NCBI GenBank assembly: GCA_027482185.1 | Contig: JAIXWF010000013.1 | Location: 1 to 64,000, forward strand | Length of the DNA stretch: 64,000 nt | Direction: 5' to 3' | Source: Opitutaceae bacterium | GTDB lineage: Bacteria; Verrucomicrobiota; Verrucomicrobiia; Opitutales; Opitutaceae | Part shown: piece by piece, positions 26,901 to 34,847 of the stretch | How positions within the stretch are numbered: position 1 is the stretch's first letter | Layout: the number at the start of each line of letters is the position of its first letter | Translations under genes and position numbers: made by a program | The notes under the pieces: generated by a model | The model's input: only the letters and a program-made list of their open reading frames with translations | Databases searched by the model: none | What the model was told of the DNA's origin: nothing

Positions 26901-27014
26901 TCGCTGACTCTGCGGGCCGGGGAAAACCGCATCGTGCTCCGACCCGACGGGCCGTTGAAACGCGAGCTCGCCGACGTGCGTGGGCTGCGGTTGGTCCCGG
27001 AAGGAAAACCGTGA
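23940..27014 (+). CDS. PVC-type haem-binding CxxCH protein with dehydrogenase-like propeller
   Basis: This exported protein (1024 aa) has a signal peptide (about 1-26), a beta-propeller of the membrane-bound-dehydrogenase type (about 45-455, GFRLELVAAEPMVQNPVSFEFD read in parts), HEAT-like helical repeats (about 470-700), a c-type cytochrome with CAACH (about residue 763) and a C-terminal jelly-roll resembling carbohydrate-binding modules (about 895-1020). It begins 8 bp after the TonB receptor. The family is common in Planctomycetota and Verrucomicrobiota. Oxidation of a sugar with electron transfer through the haem is a reasonable inference, but the substrate is unknown. Confidence 0.9.
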   Translation: MVRRAARQAFAGALLLLGFAAPAGAQSVPPERPRTRPPSMLTGRAQWEKGADLLKRLDVPPAPPLSPEEALKTFRLAPGFRLELVAAEPMVQNPVSFEFDPDGRIWVVEYQGYMRDLKGSGEGDPICRVVVLEDTDADGRADKSTVFLEGLVMPRSLTFVKGGVLVQEPPKVWFCEDTDGDLRCDRRTEVGKLGVAGNPQHTGNGLRYGIDNWLHNADATSRHRWADGKLVEEPMPKSGQFGVSFDETGRFLTSHESSALHADLIPGNYIVRNRHLAAIAQRGGRGFAGIDTNIARNAQQIYPIRVTPGITLGAMELRDDGRLRTYTIVSGTCFYDGDQFGPEAQGNVFVPESGGNLVGRLKLAPGLRPKAERFYPAEQEFLASTDERFRPVNARVGPDGALYLADLYRGIIEHVIFLVPWITDQVRDRKLDVGQNQGRIYRIVRDDRPIVRTPPQLSRASVAELVRHLGHPTGWWRLTAQRLLVERRDPAAVPLLAALVRGGESALGRLHALWTLDGLGALAPELKFAALDDPDERVRAAAFRLAETGLDPAQRRQLLARLDRAVADPSERVRLQATLTASSLAEPAALPVLARLARSGDDALFHAAALTGLQHRELEFLKLLLADSRTRPPAGPHETALIALAVHCVLEAADPGRASGLLDELAAAGGPEHWQRTALLDAIGPFAGSLRRYRKPVDLARPPAVLLGYARGQDAALRQQAYRLLDLFTWPGAGALAGAETETLTPLQVKRLEAGREVYAQFCAACHQPNGTGAPNLAPPLAGSDWVAGPPERLVRVVLHGLYGPVQVNGQTWNLAMPGLGIAGALDDEKIAAVLSYVRRAWGNAGGFVAPAQVAEVRHATAGRTLPWTADELGAVVSSGAAESGAPPIVPDVAGELMLPASRAAVHAQKLGYRPALDVLAPWTVADDIAVWRVRVPAAGRYAVHVTLAADAESEGDFYAVETEGSRTRGEVRATGDYDHFREQPAGSLTLRAGENRIVLRPDGPLKRELADVRGLRLVPEGKP

Positions 27015-27856
27015 GTGCGACCGCCGCCGGCTCGGTTGCCGGGTTGAAACGCTGGGCCGGTGCGTGCCGCTTCGCAGTTTTGTTTGCGCTGGCGGCGGCC
27101 GGGAGCATCGGCGCGGCGGCGGAAGCGCCGCCGAAGGTCTTCATCATCGGCGGATCGACGGCGGCGACGTTTCCGCCGGAGCGCCCGGTGCGCGGGTGGG
27201 GCCAGTGGCTGCCGATTTTCTTCACTGATCCCGCGATCGTCGACAACCGCGCGCGCAGCGGCCGCAGCAGCAAGAGTTTCATCGACCAAGGACATTGGGA
27301 CGGCGTCATCCGCGATCTGCGCGCGGGCGACTACCTCATCATGTGCTTCGGCACGAACGACAGCGCGAACGACCCCGCGCGTTACACCGAGCCGCGCGGC
27401 GCCTTCCGCGACAACCTGCGTCGCTTCATCCGCGAGACGCGTGCGAAGCAGGGCATTCCCGTTTTGGCCACGTCGGTGGCGCGGAGGAATTGGAACGAGC
27501 AGGGTGAATTCGTGGAGCCGCCGTCGGAGTGGGTGAAGGTGACGCGCGAGGTGGCGCGCGAGGAGAAGACGCCGTTGCTCGAGCTGCGCGGCCGCACGGT
27601 GGAACTCGAGCGCAGCCTCGGGCCGGAAGGGTCGCGTTTGCTGCACCTCTATTTGCCGCCGGGCAAATATGCGGCGTACCCGCAGGGTGCGAAGGACGAC
27701 ACGCACCACGGCGACTACGGGGCGGCGCGCATCGCCGAACTCGTCGCCGATGAGATCCGGCGCATTGATCTGCCGCTGGCGCGCTGGCTCAAGCCGCGGG
27801 CCGAAGTGAAACTCCCGCCGCCCGTCGACGAATTGGCCCTGCCCGGACAGAAGTAG
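27011..27856 (+). CDS. SGNH esterase, rhamnogalacturonan-acetylesterase-like
   Basis: This secreted esterase (281 aa) has a signal peptide (about 12-38). The SGNH blocks are FIIGGSTAATF (nucleophile Ser), MCFGTNDSAND (block III) and DDTHHGDYGA (block V Asp-x-x-His). The canonical GDS of block I reads GGS. The GTG start at 27011 overlaps the previous stop (GTGA) and is preceded at 5 bp by AAGGA, so the two genes are coupled. Removal of acetyl groups from pectin-like or other polysaccharides fits the neighbourhood. Confidence 0.85.
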   Translation: MSATAAGSVAGLKRWAGACRFAVLFALAAAGSIGAAAEAPPKVFIIGGSTAATFPPERPVRGWGQWLPIFFTDPAIVDNRARSGRSSKSFIDQGHWDGVIRDLRAGDYLIMCFGTNDSANDPARYTEPRGAFRDNLRRFIRETRAKQGIPVLATSVARRNWNEQGEFVEPPSEWVKVTREVAREEKTPLLELRGRTVELERSLGPEGSRLLHLYLPPGKYAAYPQGAKDDTHHGDYGAARIAELVADEIRRIDLPLARWLKPRAEVKLPPPVDELALPGQK

Positions 27857-27858
27857 CG

Positions 27859-27960
27859 GGAAGCAAGAAGCTGAAAGCCGACCGCCGACCGCCGACCGCT
27901 GATCGCTGATCGCTGATCGCTGAGAGCTGAGAGCTTAAAGCGTACAGCTTACCGCTTCCC
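27859..27960. repeat. Heptamer-word inverted repeat (GCTGATC type)
   Basis: Between two convergent genes, three GATCGCT words in a row are followed by GCTGAGA words. The outer ends GGGAAGC…AAGCTG (27860-27876) and CAGCTTACCGCTTCCC (27945-27960) are complementary. It resembles the other heptamer elements of the window and may end transcription in both directions. Confidence 0.6.
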
Positions 27961-28458
27961 TCACTCCAACCCCGCGATGTAAGTCCGCAGCCGCGCCAGA
28001 TCCGGATCGGTCAACGCGGCTTCCTTCCAATGCGCGTCGCGTTCGATCGCGGTGCGGAGCCGGCGCTTGGCGTTCGGCAAATTGCCCAGCAGGCATTCGT
28101 AGCAGGCGAGATTGTAGTGGAGGACGGCGCAGGTTTTGCCGTGCAGCGGTTCGGCGGCGAGCAGGACGGCCTTGGCTTCCTCGATACGTTCCAATTCGCG
28201 CAGGCCGTAGGCCCAGTGGATCCAGCCGTGTTCGACCTGCGGGGCGACTTGCGTGAGGTGCTCGGAGAGTTCGGTGAGCGGCAGCCAGGCTTTGATCCCG
28301 AGGAGCAGTTCGGCGCGGGTGCCGAGGACCTCGGGGTGCTCGCGGTCGGCCGGGTCGACGGCGTCGAGCTCGAGCGCGGCCTGCGCGACCATGCCGAGCC
28401 CGAGGTAACCCGAGGCATGGCGCAGACGGCGAGCGGTGTGCGGGGAGGAAAACGGCAT
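27961..28458 (-). CDS. Tetratricopeptide-repeat protein
   Basis: This 165-aa all-helical protein carries TPR-like helix pairs. The clearest is VLHYNLACYECLLGNLPNAKRRL (read in parts), with the W/L/G/Y/A spacing of TPR units. It has no signal peptide or membrane segment, so it is probably a cytoplasmic scaffold. The ATG at 28458 was chosen because the upstream in-frame extension runs through a repeat and the tRNA genes. The specific partner is unknown. Confidence 0.75.
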   Translation of the reverse strand: MPFSSPHTARRLRHASGYLGLGMVAQAALELDAVDPADREHPEVLGTRAELLLGIKAWLPLTELSEHLTQVAPQVEHGWIHWAYGLRELERIEEAKAVLLAAEPLHGKTCAVLHYNLACYECLLGNLPNAKRRLRTAIERDAHWKEAALTDPDLARLRTYIAGLE

Positions 28459-28518
28459 GGACGCAATCGGACCGTAGGGGAGGCACGGAGGTCCGTCGAG
28501 CGCCGCGGCAACTGGTGC

Positions 28519-28602
28519 GTAGGGGCGCGCCTCGTGCGCGCCCTTGGACCCTAGTGCGCGCCCGCGATATCCCGTTCGGGCGCGGTCAAGCCGCGCCCCT
28601 AC
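28519..28602. repeat. Inverted element with GTAGGGGCG / CGCCCCTAC ends
   Basis: The 11-bp ends GTAGGGGCGCG and CGCGCCCCTAC are perfect inverted repeats 62 bp apart. A related element occurs at 50724-50776. The rest of the gap 28459-28688 shows no gene. Confidence 0.6.
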
Positions 28603-28688
28603 ACCGGCCCACCGGGTTGGCCGCCGGAGGCAACGGCGGTGTTCTGGCTGGCAACGCCGGACCGACGCTGCTTTCTCGTCCCTCATCA

Positions 28689-28765
28689 GTCCCCGTAGCT
28701 CAACTGGATAGAGCACCTGCCTTCTAAGCAGGTGGTTGTGGGTTCGATTCCCGCCGGGGACGCCA
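28689..28765 (+). tRNA. tRNA-Arg (anticodon TCT)
   Basis: This 77-nt gene folds as a full cloverleaf with an encoded CCA. The acceptor is GTCCCCG/CGGGGAC, the anticodon stem CCTGC/GCAGG encloses CTTCTAA, and the T arm is GTGGG-TTCGATT-CCCGC. The TCT anticodon reads AGA and probably AGG. These codons are rare in this GC-rich genome. Confidence 0.95.
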
Positions 28766-28815
28766 TCCACGGGCGGGGAAACGCGCCACGCCGAATTTCT
28801 CCGCCGGGTATTTCC

Positions 28816-28839
28816 GGTTCGAGTCCCGCCGATTGCGCC
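28816..28839 (+). repeat. Degenerate copy of the tRNA-Arg 3' end
   Basis: The sequence GGTTCGAGTCCCGCCGATTG continuing to GCGCC matches the T-arm and acceptor end of the tRNA-Arg gene 75 bp upstream (GGTTCGATTCCCGCCGGGGA, then CGCC) at about 20 of 24 positions. A T run follows. It may be an old integration scar or a decayed tRNA gene. Confidence 0.45.
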
Positions 28840-28940
28840 GTTTTTCCCTGCGTTGATCGGGCGCCGGGAACGAATTTCCGCGATTTGAAAATCGGCGTTG
28901 ACAGTGCCGGGGTCGCTGAGGACCTTCCACCTCCCTTTGT

Positions 28941-29017
<77 letters not shown>

Positions 29018-29023
29018 ATTTGA

Positions 29024-29056
29024 CCCCGCTTGATCCTCCGATCGAGCGGGGTTTTT
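29024..29056 (+). terminator. Rho-independent terminator after tRNA-Met
   Basis: A 12-bp stem CCCCGCTTGATC / GATCGAGCGGGG (one G-T pair) with a 4-nt loop is followed by TTTTT. It starts 6 bp after the tRNA end and should terminate the tRNA transcript. Confidence 0.85.
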
Positions 29057-29125
29057 GGTTTCTTGGCTCCGACGGGCGCGGACCGACCGACCGGAGGCTT
29101 GGCGTTTCGCCGGTTGGCGCAGGCG

Positions 29126-29641
29126 CTATCCCCCGATGCGATGCAGAGCCGACTTGATCGCCTGGAGGTAATTCGGGTGCCAGAGCTCGTGTTCGGCGTC
29201 GGGCACGACCGCGTAGGTGGTCTGGCGGTAAAAATCGCGGACCGCGGTCGCGCGGCGGTGCATCTGCTCGTCTTCCAATGCACCCACGAGCACGTCGGCC
29301 GGGATGTCGGCGTTGCCGGCGCGATAGGAGATCATCCAGCGCTGCGGTTCATCGTCGTCCTCCAGAAAGAACGGCGAGATCGAGCCCAGAATCAGGTGCC
29401 GGGCGCGCCGCGCGCCCAGATGGGCATAGAGGGCGCCGAGGGAAAATCCCATGACGACCTTGCCTGCGGTCTGCGCTTCAACCTGGGGGAAGAGCGCCGT
29501 CGATCCGAAGACCGGCTGGGCGCCCGTCCAATCGAGCCGGACGAACTCCGTCTCCCATCCGGCCGCATGAACGAAGTCGACGAAGGGCTTGAAGCGGCGC
29601 TCGGCGCCGGGCATCGGCGGGACAATGGTCAGGGTCGGCAT
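29126..29641 (-). CDS. Small alpha/beta-hydrolase-fold protein
   Basis: This cytoplasmic protein (171 aa) has the nucleophile elbow GFSLGA (about residue 67) and a C-terminal His in DAEHELWHP (about residue 151), as in small serine hydrolases. It is shorter than most members, with the cap largely absent. No neighbour suggests a substrate. The start follows directly from the only suitable ATG before the core beta strand TLTIVPPMPG. Confidence 0.75.
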   Translation of the reverse strand: MPTLTIVPPMPGAERRFKPFVDFVHAAGWETEFVRLDWTGAQPVFGSTALFPQVEAQTAGKVVMGFSLGALYAHLGARRARHLILGSISPFFLEDDDEPQRWMISYRAGNADIPADVLVGALEDEQMHRRATAVRDFYRQTTYAVVPDAEHELWHPNYLQAIKSALHRIGG

Positions 29642-29841
29642 GGAACTCGGGAGGGCGTGGGGCGGAGGATGAAGGAGCGGTCACCGATCGGCGGTCTTGG
29701 TCCGCCCGAGTGTCTCGACCTCGGGCGAATTGACAACTCGCCGGCGCGCGGGACGAACCCGTCCGCAACTCCGGGGCGATGACCGCAGCCGGTCCGCGGG
29801 TTTGGGCCCGGCGGGGTGGCGTGGGGCGCCAAGAATCGGGT

Positions 29842-32800
29842 TCAGGGCGCGTCGTAGACTTCAAGCAGCACGATGCCGGAGGCGGAGCCGATGCCCTCGA
29901 CGTGGACCGAGTAGGCGCCCGGGGACAGCGTCGCCCGGAGCACGGCGTCGCGCGATCCGGCCGTCAGCGGGAAGGCCCCGAGCGCGCGGCCGTCGTTTTC
30001 CGTCCAGTTGTCGTTTTCCTGCAGCCGCTCCGTCCCGCGGAACAAGGTCAGCTTCGGGTCGGGGTGCGCCCCGTCCAGCAAGGCGGCGAGGCCGGGGCCG
30101 ACGGCGCGGACGAGCACCGTCCGGGCGGTCGCGCCGCCGATCGCGAAGCCGCCGATCAGCGTCTGCCCGGCGTCGAGTTGGGTTCGGGCGGAGAGATTGG
30201 CGAGGGTCGGGTTGGCCGCCGTCGGCGCCGCGTCGTAGATCTCGATCAAGGCATTTCCCGTGGCGGTGATCGCGCTCTTCACCTGCGCGGTGTAGGCGCC
30301 GGCGCCGAGGCCCGCGCGAAGCACGCTGTCGCGCGAGCCGGCCGGCAGCGCGAAGGCCCCGAGCCCGCGGCCGTCTTCGCCGGTCCAATTGTCGTTGCTG
30401 CCGAGCAGGGCCGAGCCGGCGAACAACTCGAGCCGCGGGTCGGCGAGCGCTCCGCCGACGCCGAAGGCCGCGAGCTGCGGACCGATGCCGCGCACGATGA
30501 CGTTTTTCGAACCTGCGCCGCCGAGCACGAACCCGGCGATCAACGTCCGGTCGCCCGTGCCGGCGAAGCTGCGCACCGACAGGTTGACCAGCCGGCCGGG
30601 CGCGGGCGGGGGCGCGACCGGCGGAGGCGGCGGAGGGGGCGGCGTGGCTGCGATCACGGCGACGTTGGAAACGGCGGTGTCGCCCGAGGCGTCCTCGCTG
30701 CGCACCCGGAAGTAGTAGGCCGAAGCCGGCGCCAGGCCGGCGATCTCCAGGGTCGTCGCCGTGCCGGCATCGCGGCCGGCGTATCCGGAGATGAAGGACG
30801 CAAAGGTCGGCTCCGCGGAAACGTCCACGCGGTAGCGCACGCTGCCTGCGACCGCGGACCACGCCGCCGTGAAGCGGCCGGAGTCCTGGGTGCCCGCCGC
30901 CGCCACCGGCGCCGCGACCCCGCCGACCACGGCGAGGGTGTGGAAGATCCCGAGGGAAACCGCGCGCGCCGGCGGCAGGCCGGCCGGGGCCAGCAGCCGC
31001 AGATCCCGGTAGGGCGGCACGGAGTTCAGGAGCGTGGTCCGGTTGCCCCAGGAGACCACCGAGCCATCCGCACGCACGGCGGCGGCGGCGGAAGAGCCGG
31101 CGAAGATCGCCTTCACCCCGGAAAGGCCGGCCGGCACGTCGAGCTGGCCGGAGATGTTGCTGCCCCAGGCGGCGACCGTGCCGTCGGCGCGCACGGCGAA
31201 ACCCACGTTGTTGTGGCAGGAAACGGCCACGACCGAACTAAGTCCGGCGGGCACTTGCGCGGCGCCGTTGCCCCACGCGACCACCGTGCCGTCGCGGCGC
31301 AACGCGAGGCTGCGGTTGCCGCCGGCGGAAATCGCCACGACGCCGCTCAGGCCGGCGGGCACGTTTTGTTCGCCAAGATTGGAGCCGGTTCCCCAGGCTA
31401 CGACGGTGCCGTCCTCGCGCAGGGCGAGGGCGTGGCGCGAACCGAAATCAAGCGCGCGGACGCCGCCGAGACCGGCGGGGGGACTGGCCAGACCGAAGGC
31501 GGTGTCGCCCCAAATGACGACGGAGCCGTCGCGCCGCACCGCGCCGCTGAGGTACTGGCCGGCGGCGATGGCGACGACGTCGTTCAATCCGGCCGGGATG
31601 CGGTCTTCGCCGCGGATGAAGGTCCAGCTGCCGGTCCAGAGCGTGCCATCGCGCCGCAGAGCGAGGGAGTGGAAGTCGCCGGCGGCCACGGCAACGACAT
31701 CGGGCACCGCCGCCGCGACGCCCAGCAGGCCGTAACTCTGGAGGCCGCCCCAGCCGGCGAGTTCCGTCCGCAGCGGGCGGGTGAGAGTGACTTCGACGTC
31801 GAGATATTGCTGCGGGGCGGTGCCGCCGCGACCGACGATCCGCAGGCGCACGCCGCCGGTCGGATCGTCGAGGACCGTGCCCGGCTCGAGCGCGACGGCG
31901 GTGCCGTCGGTGTGCGGGGCCGCGAGGTCGAGGAGCGCCGGGTTGTTGGTGTCGTTGACGCACCAATGGACGTAGGCGCCGGCGTCGAGGTTGGAATTGC
32001 CGGGGATGCCGGCGCGATAGGAAATCCAGTAGGAACGGAAGCCGTCGCGCGGCACCCGCAGCGCCAGGGTGCCGGCGCGGAGGGCCCCGGCGTCGTCGAA
32101 ACGATGGACGCGGTAGGTTCCGGTCGAAGTCACCGTGCGGAGCGCGGTCTCGGGCAGCCAGCCCATGAGCCATTTCTGGAACGGGCCGAAGTCATGCTCG
32201 GCCGTGCTGCCGCCGCCCATGAGGTCGTAGCGGTCGCCGTAGATGTCGAGGGTGCCGGCGGCGGCGACCGGGTCGTTGCCCGCGACGCGCCAGAGACTGG
32301 AGTGGACGCCGCCGTAGGTGTGGCCGAGTTCGTGCGCGACGATGGCGAAGGAGAAGGCGCCGTTGATCTGGACGCGGCGGCCGGAGATGTCGGCCACGCC
32401 GCCCCAGTTGAACTTAGAACCGGCGATCGCCTCGGGGCCGATGGAGGGCGTGGCCACGACGATGCGGTCGAAGTTGGCGGCGACGTAGTCGGCCTGGGCG
32501 GCGGCGAGGGCATCGGCGTGCAGTTCGGGAAACAAGGTGCCGCGGACATCGTTTTCGCCGGTGCCGGTGGCATAGGCCTGGGCGGTACGCGGCAGACGGT
32601 AAACGCGACTGCTGACCGTGGTGACGAAGGTGGTTTGGCCGTAGCTGGCGCGTTCGAAGAACGGCTTCACTTCCTGGTCCATCATGGCCTGTGCGGCCGC
32701 GGCGGATACGCTTTCGCCGCTCCGGTCGGAGAAATCGGCGCGCAGCACGAGGATCCGTTTCGTCCCGAGGTAGTGGCCGGGGTCCGGGTCCGTGGCGGCG

Positions 32801-32976
32801 GCGGTCGCGGGAGCGTCGGCCGGGCCGGGCGACCGGGCGAGGGCGGCCTTGGGCGGGAAGGGAAAACGCGGGTCGCAACCGCAGCCGGGAAACGGCAACG
32901 GCAGACCGGGGCCGGCGCGCGCGGACCACGCGGCGAGGCCAAGGAGCAGGGCACACCTCAGGGGACGAAGTTGCAT
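29842..32976 (-). CDS. Secreted metzincin-like protease with RCC1 repeats and tandem C-terminal modules
   Basis: This 1044-aa exported protein has a signal peptide (about 1-21). A metalloprotease domain (about 65-390) carries the metzincin zinc motif HELGHTYGGVH (about residue 215) and a Met-turn-like YDLMGGG (about 251), resembling gametolysin/M11 enzymes. About six RCC1-type repeats follow (about 410-690, repeated DGTVVAWG), then a fibronectin-III-like domain, a Pro-rich linker (about 790-803), and two copies of a module of about 115 residues that end at the C-terminus (VYDAP). The modules recur in the protein at 34848-37832. It is divergent from a sulfatase gene. Confidence 0.85.
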   Translation of the reverse strand: MQLRPLRCALLLGLAAWSARAGPGLPLPFPGCGCDPRFPFPPKAALARSPGPADAPATAAATDPDPGHYLGTKRILVLRADFSDRSGESVSAAAAQAMMDQEVKPFFERASYGQTTFVTTVSSRVYRLPRTAQAYATGTGENDVRGTLFPELHADALAAAQADYVAANFDRIVVATPSIGPEAIAGSKFNWGGVADISGRRVQINGAFSFAIVAHELGHTYGGVHSSLWRVAGNDPVAAAGTLDIYGDRYDLMGGGSTAEHDFGPFQKWLMGWLPETALRTVTSTGTYRVHRFDDAGALRAGTLALRVPRDGFRSYWISYRAGIPGNSNLDAGAYVHWCVNDTNNPALLDLAAPHTDGTAVALEPGTVLDDPTGGVRLRIVGRGGTAPQQYLDVEVTLTRPLRTELAGWGGLQSYGLLGVAAAVPDVVAVAAGDFHSLALRRDGTLWTGSWTFIRGEDRIPAGLNDVVAIAAGQYLSGAVRRDGSVVIWGDTAFGLASPPAGLGGVRALDFGSRHALALREDGTVVAWGTGSNLGEQNVPAGLSGVVAISAGGNRSLALRRDGTVVAWGNGAAQVPAGLSSVVAVSCHNNVGFAVRADGTVAAWGSNISGQLDVPAGLSGVKAIFAGSSAAAAVRADGSVVSWGNRTTLLNSVPPYRDLRLLAPAGLPPARAVSLGIFHTLAVVGGVAAPVAAAGTQDSGRFTAAWSAVAGSVRYRVDVSAEPTFASFISGYAGRDAGTATTLEIAGLAPASAYYFRVRSEDASGDTAVSNVAVIAATPPPPPPPPVAPPPAPGRLVNLSVRSFAGTGDRTLIAGFVLGGAGSKNVIVRGIGPQLAAFGVGGALADPRLELFAGSALLGSNDNWTGEDGRGLGAFALPAGSRDSVLRAGLGAGAYTAQVKSAITATGNALIEIYDAAPTAANPTLANLSARTQLDAGQTLIGGFAIGGATARTVLVRAVGPGLAALLDGAHPDPKLTLFRGTERLQENDNWTENDGRALGAFPLTAGSRDAVLRATLSPGAYSVHVEGIGSASGIVLLEVYDAP

Positions 32977-33202
32977 CGGGGGGCGGGATGCGGAGCGGGG
33001 CAGGGGTAGCCCCGACCCGGACGGTGTGGCGGAATACGCGGCCGGAAGCCATCCCGGGAACGGAAAATCTGCGGCATCGGCCGCCGCCGGCGGTTGCAGC
33101 CTTGCCTCGGGCCGGCGGTTGTCGGCTCATCGGGTGCGGCGACCGGCGGCCCGGCCGGTTGGCGCGCCATCGGTCCGGGCAAACCGCGTCCTTCGATTTT
33201 CC

Positions 33203-34789
33203 ATGATCCTGCGCCTGCTGCCTCTCCTGATGATCGTTGTCGGCGCGCTCCGGGCCGCGCCGCCGAACCTCGTCGTCATTCTCGCCGACGACATGGGCTG
33301 GTCCGATCTCGGGTGCTACGGGGGCGAGATCGAGACGCCGCACCTCGACGCGCTGGCGCGCGGCGGCCTGCGGTTCACGCAATTCTACAACGCGGCCCGC
33401 TGTTGCCCGACGCGCGCGGCGCTGCTCACCGGAATCTATCCCCATCAGGCGGGCATCGGCGACATGGTCTCGGACGACGGACTCCCGGGCTACCGCGGTT
33501 TTCTCAACGACCGGACCGTCACGCTGGCCGAGGCGCTGCGGCCCGCGGGGTATACGACGCTGATGGCGGGCAAGTGGCACGTCGGCTCCGCGCCCGGGCG
33601 CTGGCCGCTCGACCGCGGGTTCGACCGTTTCTGGGGCACGCCGGTGGGCGGCGGGGTGTATTTCGCCGAGACGCTCGCGCAGCGGCCGGAGATGTTTTTC
33701 GTCGCCGGCGCCGAACGCGTGGCGCCGCCGGCGGATATGTACGTGACGGATACGTTCACCGACCGCGCCCTGGAGTTTGTCGACGAGGCCGTCGCGCGCG
33801 CGGGAAAACCCTTCTTCCTCTACCTCGCGCACATCGCGCCGCATTGGCCGCTGCAGGCGCGGCCGGCCGACATCGCGAAGTACGCCGGCCGCTACGACGT
33901 CGGCTGGGACGAAGTGCGCGCGCGGCGGTTCGCCAGGCAGAAAACAATGGGGCTGGTCGCGGCCGATGCCGTGCTCAGTCCGCGGCCCGCGGAAGCGAAA
34001 CCGTGGGCCGAGCTTCCGGCGGAGCGCCGGCGCGAACTCGCGCACCGCATGGAAATCTACGCGGCGCAGATCGACCGGCTCGACCAATCGGTCGGGCGCG
34101 TGGTCGCGCACCTGAAGGCGCGGGGGGTATTTGAAAACACGCTGATTTTGTTCCTGTCCGACAACGGCAGCTCCGCCGAGGGCGGCCCGGGCGGTTTCAG
34201 CCGCGGGGTCGCGGGAGCGCCGCTCGGGACCGGGCGTTCCTACGCGAGCGCGGGGCTGGAATGGGCGAACGCCGCGAACACGCCCTTTGCCCGCTACAAG
34301 ATGGCGACGCACGAGGGCGGGATCGCCACGCCGTTCATCGCGCATTGGCCGGCCGGGATCGCGGCGCGCGGGGAGCTGCGGCATACGCCCGGCCACATCG
34401 TGGACATGCTGCCGACGCTGCTGGCCGCGGCGGGCGCGACGTATCCGAAACAACGTGACGGCCGGGAAACGCTGCGGCCCGAAGGCCGCGATTTGCTGCC
34501 GGTGTTCGCGGGCGGGGCGGTGGCGCGCGACGCCCTGTACTGGGAGCACGAGGGCAACAAAGCCGTGCGGGTCGGCGACTGGAAGGCGGTGACGCGCGGA
34601 CGCGAGCCGTGGGCGCTTTTCAACCTGGCGACGGACCGCACCGAGACCCGCGACCTCGCGGCGGCGGAACCGGTCCGGACGCGCGAGTTGGCGGCGCTCT
34701 GGGAGGTCTGGGCCGGGCGGTCCGGGGTGGTGGAGCGGGACGAATTGGTCCGGCACCGCCGCAGCCGCGCCGGGAACAAACAGCCCTGA
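33203..34789 (+). CDS. Sulfatase (arylsulfatase family, Cys-type)
   Basis: This exported alkaline-phosphatase-superfamily enzyme (528 aa) has a signal peptide (about 1-18). The metal site starts ILADDMGWSDLG, and the formylglycine motif is CCPTRAALLTG (about residue 70), in which the first Cys must be oxidised by a formylglycine-generating enzyme not present in this window. DNGSSAEGG holds later metal ligands. It would remove sulfate esters from carbohydrates, which fits the neighbouring polysaccharide genes. The next gene starts 58 bp downstream. Confidence 0.93.
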   Translation: MILRLLPLLMIVVGALRAAPPNLVVILADDMGWSDLGCYGGEIETPHLDALARGGLRFTQFYNAARCCPTRAALLTGIYPHQAGIGDMVSDDGLPGYRGFLNDRTVTLAEALRPAGYTTLMAGKWHVGSAPGRWPLDRGFDRFWGTPVGGGVYFAETLAQRPEMFFVAGAERVAPPADMYVTDTFTDRALEFVDEAVARAGKPFFLYLAHIAPHWPLQARPADIAKYAGRYDVGWDEVRARRFARQKTMGLVAADAVLSPRPAEAKPWAELPAERRRELAHRMEIYAAQIDRLDQSVGRVVAHLKARGVFENTLILFLSDNGSSAEGGPGGFSRGVAGAPLGTGRSYASAGLEWANAANTPFARYKMATHEGGIATPFIAHWPAGIAARGELRHTPGHIVDMLPTLLAAAGATYPKQRDGRETLRPEGRDLLPVFAGGAVARDALYWEHEGNKAVRVGDWKAVTRGREPWALFNLATDRTETRDLAAAEPVRTRELAALWEVWAGRSGVVERDELVRHRRSRAGNKQP

Positions 34790-34847
34790 GCGGCCGCGGC
34801 GCGGACTTGCGCGGGTTTCGGGGACGGGCAAAACGGACGGCGTCGTG

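Noticed and set aside
28898-28926. Promoter for tRNA-Met
   Set aside because: TTGACA is a perfect -35, but the hexamer 17 bp downstream (GACCTT) is a poor -10, so it was mentioned only within the tRNA entry.
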